This document shows positions 56,057 through 64,000 of a stretch of DNA of 64,000 nucleotides, in pieces; position 1 is the stretch's first letter, and every line of letters begins with the position of its first letter. A model generated the notes under the pieces. It searched no databases. It was not told the origin of the DNA and saw only the letters and a program-made list of their open reading frames with translations. Both the position numbers and the translations under genes were made by a program. This DNA is from Isoptericola sp. AK164 (GTDB taxonomy: Bacteria; Actinomycetota; Actinomycetes; Actinomycetales; Cellulomonadaceae). Location of the stretch: NCBI RefSeq assembly GCF_029643425.1, contig NZ_CP119106.1, forward strand, positions 1,798,001-1,862,000, given 5' to 3'.

Positions 56057-57386
56057 CGGACCGCCTCCCCCGCCACGACCGGGGTGCCGTCCAGCACGGT
56101 CGCGCGGCCGCGCAGGAACGTCGCGCGGACCTGACCGGGCAGCTCGCGGCCCCGGAACGGGGTGTTCCCGCTGGCGGTGACCTGCGTGCCGCCGTCGACG
56201 GTCCGGCGGGCGGCCGGGTCGACCAGGGTCAGGTTGGCGGGCTCGCCGACCGCGACGGGTCGTCCCTGCGCGGCGGGGCCCGTGTCGACGCGGCCGATCC
56301 GGGCGGGTGCGGCGGACAGCACGCGGGCGACGTCGGACCAGGTCAGGCGGCCGGTGTCGACCATGGTCTCCTGCACGACGCTCAGCGCCGTCTCCAGCCC
56401 GGTCATCCCGAAGGCGGCCGCGCCCCACTCGCAGTCCTTGTCCTCGCGGCTGTGCGGGGCGTGGTCGGTGGCCACGATGTCGATGGTGCCGTCGGCCAGG
56501 CCCTCGCGCACGGCCTCGACGTCGGCGGCGGTGCGCAGCGGCGGGTTGACCTTGAACGTCGGGTCGTAGCTGCGGGCGAGGTCGTCGGTGAGGATCAGGT
56601 GGTGCGGGGTGACCTCGGCGGTGACGTCGATGCCGCGGGACTTGGCCCACCGCACGATCTCCACCGAGCCGGCGGTGGACAGGTGGCACACGTGCAGCCG
56701 CGAGCCGACGTGCTCGGCGAGCAGCACGTCGCGGGCGATGATCGCCTCCTCGGCGACGGCGGGCCAGCCGGTCAGGCCGATCTCGGCGGAGACGATCCCC
56801 TCGTTCATCTGGGCGCCCTCGGTCAGCCGGGGCTCCTGCGCGTGCTGGGCCACGACGCCGTCGAAGGCCTTGACGTACTCCAGGGCGCGGCGCATCAGCA
56901 CGGGGTCGGCGACGCACCTGCCGTCGTCGGAGAAGACGCGCACGTGCGCCGCCGAGTCGGCCATGGCCCCCAGCTCGGCGAGCCGTTCGCCGTCGAGCCC
57001 GACCGTCACGGCGCCGACGGGGTGGACGTCGGCCCAGCCGGCCTCCTGCCCCAGCCGGTAGACCTGCTCGACGACGCCGGCCGTGTCGGCCACCGGGGAG
57101 GTGTTGGCCATCGCGTGCACGGCGGTGAACCCGCCGGCCGCGGCAGCGCGCGTCCCCGACGCCACGGTCTCGGCGTCCTCGCGGCCGGGTTCGCGCAGGT
57201 GGGTGTGCAGGTCGACCAGACCGGGCAGCAGGACCTGCCCCGCGGCGTCGACGACCTCGGCACCGGTGGTGTCGGCCGTGCCCGCGGCGGTGATCTCGGC
57301 GATCACGCCGTCGCGCAGCACGACGTCGGCGGCGTCGCCGCCCAGGGGGCGCGCCCCCCGCAGGACGTAGGTGGTGGACTCCAGGC

Positions 57387-57390
<4 letters not shown>
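56053..57390 (-). CDS. pyrC: Dihydroorotase
   Basis: 445 residues from GTG at 57390, overlapping the pyrB stop (GTGA). [50 protein letters not shown] (metal-binding HTH and substrate arginine), [38 protein letters not shown] and [19 protein letters not shown] are the amidohydrolase motifs. It cyclises carbamoyl aspartate to dihydroorotate. No pyrD is nearby. Confidence 0.96.
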
Positions 57391-59007
<1,617 letters not shown>

Positions 59008-59023
59008 CATTAAAGGGGGTCTG

Positions 59024-59068
59024 TCCGGGTCAGCGTAACCCGGATCGTCGGCGTCCGGCACCGGACGC
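59024..59068 (-). terminator. Hairpins between nusB and pyrR
   Basis: TCCGGGT (59024-59030) pairs with ACCCGGA (59038-59044) around a 7-base loop, and GCGTCCGG (59051-59058) with CCGGACGC (59061-59068). They lie between the nusB stop and the pyr leader. They may end nusB transcription or be part of pyr leader control; the hairpin nearer pyrR is followed by CAGACCCCCUUUAAUG in the RNA. Confidence 0.45.
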
Positions 59069-59108
59069 CCGCAGGACGGACGTCCGGTGCGTCACACCGG
59101 CCGGACGG

Positions 59109-59525
59109 TCAGTCCAGCAGCGTCGGCTTGATCTCCATCAGCCGGCCCAGGACGCCGTTGACGAAGCTCGGCGAGTCGTCCGTGGACAGCTGGCCGGCCA
59201 GGTCCACCGCCTCGTCGACGGCGACGGCGTCCGGCACGTCGTCGTTGTAGAGCAGCTCGTAGGCGCCCACGCGCAGCAGCGACCGGTCCACGGCCGGCAT
59301 GCGCGCCAGCGTCCAGTCGCGCGAGTAGGTCTCGAGCAGCTCGTCGATGCGCTCGCGGTGAGCGACGACGCCCTCGACGAGCTCGACCGTGTACTGCGGC
59401 ACGCTCGCCTCGGCGTGCGGCTCGATCACGCGGTCCGCGAGGAGCACCAGCGGGTCGATCTGGCGCTGCTCGGACTCGAAGAGGATGTCGGCGGCGCGCT
59501 TGCGCGCCTTGGTCCGTGCTCCCAC
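59109..59525 (-). CDS. nusB: Transcription antitermination factor NusB
   Basis: 138 residues from GTG at 59525, one base after the efp stop. ARTKARKRAADILFESEQR, LVEGVVAHRERIDELLETYSRDWTLARMPAVDRSLLRVGAYELLYNDDVPDAVAVDEAVDLAGQLSTDDSPSFVNGVLGRL is the all-helical NusB fold that binds boxA RNA with NusE for rRNA antitermination. The efp-nusB order is conserved in actinobacteria. Confidence 0.97.
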   Translation of the reverse strand: MGARTKARKRAADILFESEQRQIDPLVLLADRVIEPHAEASVPQYTVELVEGVVAHRERIDELLETYSRDWTLARMPAVDRSLLRVGAYELLYNDDVPDAVAVDEAVDLAGQLSTDDSPSFVNGVLGRLMEIKPTLLD

Positions 59526-59526
59526 G

Positions 59527-60090
59527 TCAGTCGTTCACGCGGCCCAGGTACGACCCGTCGCGGGTGTCGACCTTGACCTTGGTGCCCTGGTCGAGGAACA
59601 GCGGGACCTGGACCTCGGCACCGGTCTCGAGCGTGGCGGGCTTGGTGCCACCGGTCGAGCGGTCGCCCTGCAGGCCCGGCTCGGTGTAGGTGATCTCCAG
59701 GACGACCGACGGGGGCAGCTCGACGTAGAGCGGCACGCCCTCGTTCATGGCCACCATGACGCTCATGCCCTCGAGCATGTAGTCCTGGGCGCCGCCCACG
59801 ACGGTGGTCGAGACCGGGATCTGGTCGTAGGTGTCGGTGTCCATGAAGACGAAGTCCTCGCCGTCCATGTACAGGTACTGGTAGTCGCGACGGTCGACGT
59901 TGGCCGTCTCGACCTTGGCGCCGGCGTTGAACGTCTTGTCGACCACCTTGCCCGAGAGCACGTTCTTGAGCTTGGTGCGGACGAACGCGCCACCCTTGCC
60001 CGGCTTGACGTGCTGGAACTCGAGAACGGACCAGAGCTGGCCGTCGATGCGCAGCACGGTGCCGTTCTTGATGTCGTTGGAGGTAGCCAC
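59527..60090 (-). CDS. efp: Elongation factor P
   Basis: 187 residues from GTG at 60090. [47 protein letters not shown] holds the tip loop PGKGGAF with the lysine that is modified in some lineages. [61 protein letters not shown] is the C-terminal OB fold. It rescues ribosomes at polyproline stretches. GAGG lies about 12 bases before the start. Confidence 0.97.
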   Translation of the reverse strand: MATSNDIKNGTVLRIDGQLWSVLEFQHVKPGKGGAFVRTKLKNVLSGKVVDKTFNAGAKVETANVDRRDYQYLYMDGEDFVFMDTDTYDQIPVSTTVVGGAQDYMLEGMSVMVAMNEGVPLYVELPPSVVLEITYTEPGLQGDRSTGGTKPATLETGAEVQVPLFLDQGTKVKVDTRDGSYLGRVND

Positions 60091-60187
60091 GGTGTTGTTC
60101 GTCCTCGACAGGTCTCGGGAAAGGATGGTCAGCCGGAGGGCCCGGCGGGGTGCCAGCACCCCGGGCAGCAGAACGGCCCGGGACAGT

Positions 60188-60562
60188 CTACAGGGACACC
60201 AGCAGCGCCTGCCCCGCCATCCCGAGCGACCCTGCCCACACCAGCGACGCCAGGCTGCCCACGACGAAGCGCTCGCCGGCCACGGGGTGCTCGCGCAGCT
60301 CGGGCAGCCGGCCCAGCGCCTTGACCGCCACCACGACGGCGACGCCCTCCGGGTAGCCGGCCAGCAGCGTGCCGCTGATCGCGAACCGCTCCAGCAGCCC
60401 GATCCAGGTCCCGTTGCCCAGCACCGCCAGTGCCTCGGCCTGCGCCTGCGCCGCGGTGCGCGACTCGGCGTGCCGCAGCACGAGCGGGACGAGCCAGGCA
60501 CCCAGCCCGACACTGAGGGCGAGCGTGGCCACCCAGATGCCGACCGTCCACCACACGTCCAT
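60188..60562 (-). CDS. Small membrane protein of the SatD-like module
   Basis: 124 residues with three to four hydrophobic helices: [55 protein letters not shown] and [26 protein letters not shown]. The segment [41 protein letters not shown] is the best conserved-looking block. I do not recognise a function. It starts four bases after the SatD-like stop, so the two are cotranscribed and probably act together. Confidence 0.8.
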   Translation of the reverse strand: MDVWWTVGIWVATLALSVGLGAWLVPLVLRHAESRTAAQAQAEALAVLGNGTWIGLLERFAISGTLLAGYPEGVAVVVAVKALGRLPELREHPVAGERFVVGSLASLVWAGSLGMAGQALLVSL

Positions 60563-60566
60563 CGCC

Positions 60567-61247
60567 TCAGTCCTCCCCCGCGCCGTCGGCGGCGCCCGCC
60601 GCCGCGTCGGCCGCCCGCAGCAGCCGGGCCGCCAGCGGGCGGACCGCCTGCTCCTCGGCCCACAGGGCGGTGCGCAACCGCTGGCTGACCGCCTGCTCGC
60701 TCACGCCCAACGCCTCCGCCGTCTCCCGCTGCGGCGCCGCCGACGCCTCGTGCCGCCCGAGCGTATCGACGGCTTCCCAGCCGGCCGCGGACCGACGCGC
60801 CGCGACCGCACCCAGCAGCCGCAGCAGCGCCTGGGCGTCCGCGGCGATGGTGGCTCCCGGCTCCTCCGCCGTCCCCACGACGGCGACGGGGACGACGTGC
60901 CCGCGACGCTTGGCGTCCTCGACGGCCTCGCGCGCCCGGACGAAGGCGGGGCCGGAGGCCGCACGGGACGCGGCGGGCAGCGGTTCGTGCACGACGCCGA
61001 CCCCGACGCCGACCGACCAGCCCCCCTCGCGCAGCAGGTCGGCGACGACGGCCACCGCCAGGGCCGCCCCGTCGTCGCCGTCGAGCACCCCCTGGACCTC
61101 GTCGCCGACCGTGCGGTCGAATGCGACCCGGACCCCGGCCCGCGGGCGGCCGCCGTCGGTCGTGCGGTCGCCGAGCAGCTCGAGCACCTGCGGCACCAGG
61201 TCGCCGCGGGAGGTGCTGCCGCGCTGGTCGACGGTCAGGACGATCAT
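60567..61247 (-). CDS. SatD-like protein with C-terminal helix-turn-helix
   Basis: 226 residues. The N-terminal part begins [25 protein letters not shown] and continues [19 protein letters not shown] (about 40-58) and [37 protein letters not shown], which is the SatD-family pattern; TVGDE recalls the metal loop of nucleotide cyclases, though that is only a resemblance. The C-terminal [28 protein letters not shown] (173-200) is a sigma-like helix-turn-helix. It is followed by a small membrane protein and preceded by five copies of a TGCTTGAT element, which it may bind. Confidence 0.75.
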   Translation of the reverse strand: MIVLTVDQRGSTSRGDLVPQVLELLGDRTTDGGRPRAGVRVAFDRTVGDEVQGVLDGDDGAALAVAVVADLLREGGWSVGVGVGVVHEPLPAASRAASGPAFVRAREAVEDAKRRGHVVPVAVVGTAEEPGATIAADAQALLRLLGAVAARRSAAGWEAVDTLGRHEASAAPQRETAEALGVSEQAVSQRLRTALWAEEQAVRPLAARLLRAADAAAGAADGAGED

Positions 61248-61250
61248 GCC

Positions 61251-61307
61251 TCAAGCATAGAGGCTTGATGATTGCCGATCAAGACTCGGTGCTTGATAGA
61301 TGCTTGT
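61251..61307. repeat. Five TGCTTGAT-type elements upstream of the SatD-like gene
   Basis: Copies are TCAAGCAT (61251-61258), GCTTGAT (61263-61269), ATCAAG (61278-61283), TGCTTGAT (61290-61297) and ATGCTTGT (61300-61307), in both orientations, filling the 60 bases between the aroQ stop and the SatD-like start. The stretch is A/T-rich for this genome. It is likely the promoter/operator of the SatD-like module. Confidence 0.75.
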
Positions 61308-61763
61308 CTAGCGTGAGAGCTTGTGCGCCACGGCCTCGAGGGCCAGCCGGTAGGAGTCGAAGCCGAACCCCGCCACCGTGCCCGTCGCGATCCCGGCGAC
61401 GACGGAGTAGTGCCGGAACGACTCCCGGGCGGCCGGGTTCGACAGGTGCACCTCCACCAGCAGCAGCGACGACGTCGTCACCTGGGCCGCCGCGTCGCGC
61501 AGCGCGTAGCTGTAGTGCGTGAAGGCCGCCGGGTTCAGCACCACGTGCGACCGCGTGTCCACCGCCTCGTGCAGCCACCGCACGAGCTCCGCCTCGTCGT
61601 CGGTCTGCCGCACCTCGACGTCCAGGCCCAACCGGGTCCCCCACCCGTCGGACTCGACGCGCAGGTCCGCCATCGACGCGTGGCCGTAGATCTCCGGCTC
61701 GCGGACGCCGAGCCGACCGAGGTTGGGGCCGTTGAGGATCATCACGTGCGGCGTGTCAGTCAT
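61308..61763 (-). CDS. aroQ: 3-dehydroquinate dehydratase, type II
   Basis: 151 residues. VMILNGPNLGRLGVREPEIYGHASMADL (catalytic Tyr in EIYG), VEVRQTDDEAELVRWLHEAVDTRSHVVLNPAAFTHYSYALRDAA (LNPAAFTHYS), VEVHLSNPAARESFRHYSVVAGIATGTVAGFGFDSYRLALEA are the conserved blocks, with catalytic His in EVHLSN. It dehydrates 3-dehydroquinate in the shikimate pathway. No other aro gene is in the window. Confidence 0.95.
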   Translation of the reverse strand: MTDTPHVMILNGPNLGRLGVREPEIYGHASMADLRVESDGWGTRLGLDVEVRQTDDEAELVRWLHEAVDTRSHVVLNPAAFTHYSYALRDAAAQVTTSSLLLVEVHLSNPAARESFRHYSVVAGIATGTVAGFGFDSYRLALEAVAHKLSR

Positions 61764-61800
61764 GCCCCGAGCCTAGCCAGCGGGGGCGGCGCCGGCGGTG

Positions 61801-62235
61801 TCACCGTGCCGACCAGCCGCTCCACCGCGTCGGCACGAGCCGGACCACCGTGCCCTCGGGTCGCCGACGGCGGTACGGGGCGTACCGCTGCGCCAGCGCG
61901 TCGAGCGCCTCCTCGCGACCGGCGCCGTCCAGGCGCACGAGACCGTCGACCCGGACCCACCACAGCCGGTCCCAGTCGTCGTCGTAGCGGTCGACGAGCA
62001 GCGCCGCGCGCGGGTTGGCCCGCAGGTTGCGCAGCCGGCGCAGGTCGGTCGACCGCTTCGGCTTGTGGTCCACGGCGGTGACGACGTCGACCCGCTCGGG
62101 ACCGGCGTCGAGGCCGGGCGCGAGCGCGAAGGTCACCGGCACCAGGTGCGGGACGTCCCCGGCCGACGTGGCCAGGACGGCGCGACGCTCCGCCGCGAAC
62201 CGGCGCCGGCAGGTCTCGGTGTCCAGGGTCGGCAC
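61801..62235 (-). CDS. PPOX-class F420-dependent oxidoreductase
   Basis: 144 residues from GTG at 62235. RRRFAAERRAVLATSAGDVPHLVPVTFAL, VVTAVDHKPKRSTDLRRLRNLRANPRAALLVDRYDDDWDRLWWVRVDGLVRL and ALAQRYAPYRRRRPEGTVVRLVPTRWSGWSA follow the split-barrel pattern of the TIGR03668 type. Such proteins use F420H2 or FMN. The start is two bases after the DUF1801 stop, so they form a small operon. Confidence 0.88.
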   Translation of the reverse strand: MPTLDTETCRRRFAAERRAVLATSAGDVPHLVPVTFALAPGLDAGPERVDVVTAVDHKPKRSTDLRRLRNLRANPRAALLVDRYDDDWDRLWWVRVDGLVRLDGAGREEALDALAQRYAPYRRRRPEGTVVRLVPTRWSGWSAR

Positions 62236-62237
62236 GG

Positions 62238-62612
62238 CTAGCCCGGTCGCCCGGCGTGCATCGCGTCGATCTCCTCGCGACGCAGCACCACGAGGCGCTC
62301 CACGACGTCGTCGGGCAGCGGATGCCCGGGACGGAACCCGACGGATCCCTTGGTGACCCGGAAGCCTTCCAGCCGGTCCGCGAGCGCCGCGACCACCGCC
62401 GGGCTGAACGGGTACACCCCGACGTGCCGGGCCGTGGCGACGACGCTGAGCAGCGGGCTGTCGCGGTACCGCAGGGCGGGCATGCCGTAGCTCCTGCCCT
62501 CGGTGGCCTCCGGGACCGTCCGGCGGGCACGGTCCAGGACGTCGGCGACCGCCTCCCGGTCCGGGCCGTCCAACGACTCCACGTACGCGCTGACCTCTCC
62601 CACCGCGTCCAT
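62238..62612 (-). CDS. DUF1801-family protein
   Basis: 124 residues. VSAYVESLDGPDREAVADVLDRARRTVPEATEGRSYGMPALRYRDSPLLSVVATARHVGVYPFSPAVVAALADRLEGFRVTKGSVGFRPGHPLPDDVVERLVVLRREEI has the conserved SYGMPAL/Y motif and the GVYPFS and G-S-VGF-P-PLP blocks of DUF1801 (YdhG-like). The exact function is unknown; some members are called iron chaperones by homology. It is cotranscribed with the PPOX-class gene. Confidence 0.87.
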   Translation of the reverse strand: MDAVGEVSAYVESLDGPDREAVADVLDRARRTVPEATEGRSYGMPALRYRDSPLLSVVATARHVGVYPFSPAVVAALADRLEGFRVTKGSVGFRPGHPLPDDVVERLVVLRREEIDAMHAGRPG

Positions 62613-62664
62613 GCTGGGCCGTGCCGGTCGTGCTCGCCAGCGCGGGCGGTCCCGTGGTCGCGGC

Positions 62665-64000
62665 TCAGCGCTCGGCGGGGTCGGTGACCACGAGCATGAG
62701 CACGAGCCCGGCCAGGAGCACGGCGACGATCGCCAGCGTGCCCCAGAGGGTGGCGCCGGTCAGGGCGATCACGGCGGTCCACAGCGCCGGGGTGAGGAAG
62801 GAGACGGCGCGCCCGGTGGTGGCGTACAGGCCGAACACCTCGGACTCGCGGCCCGCCGGGGTGACGCGTGCCAGGAAGGACCGGGAGGCGGACTGGGCCG
62901 GTCCGACGAACGCGGTCAGCGCCAGGCCGGCGACCCAGAACACGCCGGTGCCCAGGGGGTAGAGCGCCACGATGACGGTGCCGCACAGCACCAGGGCCGC
63001 CAGCGACCACAGGATGACGGTCCGCGGCCCGAGCCGGTCGTCGAACAGCCCGGCGACGATGGTGCTCACCCCGGCGATGAGGTTCGCGGCGATGCCGAAG
63101 ACGATGACCTCGGTGTCGTCGAACCCGTAGGAGACGGCGGCGACGATCGCGCCGAACGTGAACACCCCGGCGAGCCCGTCGCGGTAGACGGCGCTGGCCA
63201 GCAGGAACCAGAAGGTGGTGCGGGCGTGCCGCCACAGGTCGACGACGTCGCGCCACAGCTCGACGTACCCGGCGAAGAACCCCACCCGCGGCCGGTCGGC
63301 GGCGGGCGCCTCCGGCACGCGGCGGAACAACGGCCAGGCGAAGGCCACGGCCCACAGGCCGCACCCGAGGGCGATGGCGCGGTAGCCCCAGCCGTCGGAG
63401 GTGTCCATGCCGAAGAAGTCGGCGCCGTCGGCCACGACGACCAGCACCAGCGCGACGATGCCGCCCACGTACCCCAGTCCCCAGCCGAGCCCGGAGACCC
63501 GACCGACCGTGTCGCGGGTGGAGACCTGGGTGAGCATGGCGTTGTAGTTCACCCCGGCGATCTCCCCCGCCACGCTGCCCAGCGACACCAGCGCGGCCCC
63601 GAGCGCGAAGTACGCCGGGTCGGCCCGCACGAAGCCGAGACCGAACATGGCCGCGACGAGCACCACGGTGCCGCCGGCGAGCCAGGCCTTGCGGCGCCCG
63701 GTGACGTCCGCGCGACGGCCGAGGACCGGGGCGAGCAGCGCGACCAGCACTCCCCCGACGGTGATCCAGGCGCCCAGCCCGCTGGACAGCGTGGCCAGGG
63801 CGCTGTCGCGGGCCGGGTCGTCGGCGGCCAGCGCCGCGGCGTCGGGCTCCAGGAAGGCGTCGCTGGTCAGGTACAGGGCCGTGAACACGAAGGTGACGAT
63901 CACCGTGTTGAACGGCTGGGTCGCCCAGTCCCACAGCGCCCAGGCCACCACCCGGCGGCGGCGCTCGGTCGGGGGCAGCGCGGCGAACGCGGCCGAGGCG
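62665..64000 (-). CDS. UMF1-type MFS transporter (cut by window edge)
   Basis: At least 445 codons are visible and the frame stays open to the right edge, so the start may lie outside; a GTG at 63951 is an internal candidate. The segment VVAWALWDWATQPFNTVIVTFVFTALYLTSDAFL is the opening of the UMF1/ATG22-like branch. Twelve hydrophobic helices follow. PVLGRRADVTGRRKAWL is the loop between helices 2 and 3, and VGFFAGYVELWRDVVDLWRH is the central linker. The likely role is export or uptake of small metabolites. Confidence 0.88.
   Translation of the reverse strand, partial: ASAAFAALPPTERRRRVVAWALWDWATQPFNTVIVTFVFTALYLTSDAFLEPDAAALAADDPARDSALATLSSGLGAWITVGGVLVALLAPVLGRRADVTGRRKAWLAGGTVVLVAAMFGLGFVRADPAYFALGAALVSLGSVAGEIAGVNYNAMLTQVSTRDTVGRVSGLGWGLGYVGGIVALVLVVVADGADFFGMDTSDGWGYRAIALGCGLWAVAFAWPLFRRVPEAPAADRPRVGFFAGYVELWRDVVDLWRHARTTFWFLLASAVYRDGLAGVFTFGAIVAAVSYGFDDTEVIVFGIAANLIAGVSTIVAGLFDDRLGPRTVILWSLAALVLCGTVIVALYPLGTGVFWVAGLALTAFVGPAQSASRSFLARVTPAGRESEVFGLYATTGRAVSFLTPALWTAVIALTGATLWGTLAIVAVLLAGLVLMLVVTDPAER

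Overview
The window is bacterial chromosome from a very GC-rich actinobacterium. Third codon positions are almost all G or C, GTG and TTG starts are frequent, and genes often overlap as ATGA or GTGA. The order of conserved genes (efp-nusB-pyrR-pyrB-pyrC-membrane protein-carA-carB-pyrF-mihF-gmk-rpoZ-coaBC-metK-priA-fmt-rsmB-rpe, and pgsA-like/DUF881/sbp/DUF881/FHA/ftsR/bfn/merR) is that of Actinomycetota. Composition and protein style suggest Micrococcales, near Cellulomonas or Isoptericola; the genus is an inference. I see no rRNA, tRNA, CRISPR array or insertion sequence.

Left part (1-27 kb) is accessory. At the left edge a KfrA-like DNA-binding gene, cut by the window, starts inside a perfect inverted repeat. 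Next to it is a tyrosine recombinase with a peptidoglycan-binding-like domain inserted within its catalytic domain. Then come small resistance, efflux and regulatory modules: GNAT, hydrolase, LLM flavin oxidoreductase, GlxA-type regulator with divergent MFS pump, aminoglycoside-phosphotransferase-fold kinase, malic enzyme, secreted ThuA protein, MTHFR-like protein, ArsR-SRPBCC pair with an operator, alcohol dehydrogenase, YitT membrane protein, an AraC-VOC-UvrA2-like cassette, two more VOC genes with an ArsR regulator and operator, a secreted LVIVD-repeat protein, a Gdx guanidinium exporter under a guanidine-III riboswitch, a lipoprotein, a XerC-like recombinase and a phospholipase-D-family protein.

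Middle part (27-37.5 kb) holds the conserved cell-envelope and regulation locus on the minus strand (CDP-alcohol phosphatidyltransferase, DUF881, Sbp, DUF881, FHA, FtsR, bifunctional nuclease, second MerR). It lacks the gcvH gene that sits in the equivalent mycobacterial locus. A DEAD-box RNA helicase, a PH-domain membrane protein, hisG, hisE and rpe follow.

Right part (37.5-64 kb) is mostly minus-strand housekeeping. It covers formyl-Met-tRNA and rRNA methylation (fmt, rsmB), primosome (a PriA without helicase motifs), SAM synthesis, coenzyme A synthesis, the RNA polymerase omega subunit, guanylate kinase, mIHF and the full de novo pyrimidine operon from pyrR to pyrF. A canonical PyrR-binding RNA loop lies just before the pyrR ribosome-binding site. 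Into this order are placed a HipBA toxin-antitoxin pair with a PAT-type acetyltransferase, a second copy of the lipoprotein family seen at 24 kb, and a SatD-like HTH gene with a small membrane protein next to five copies of a TGCTTGAT element. The right edge cuts a UMF1-type MFS transporter.
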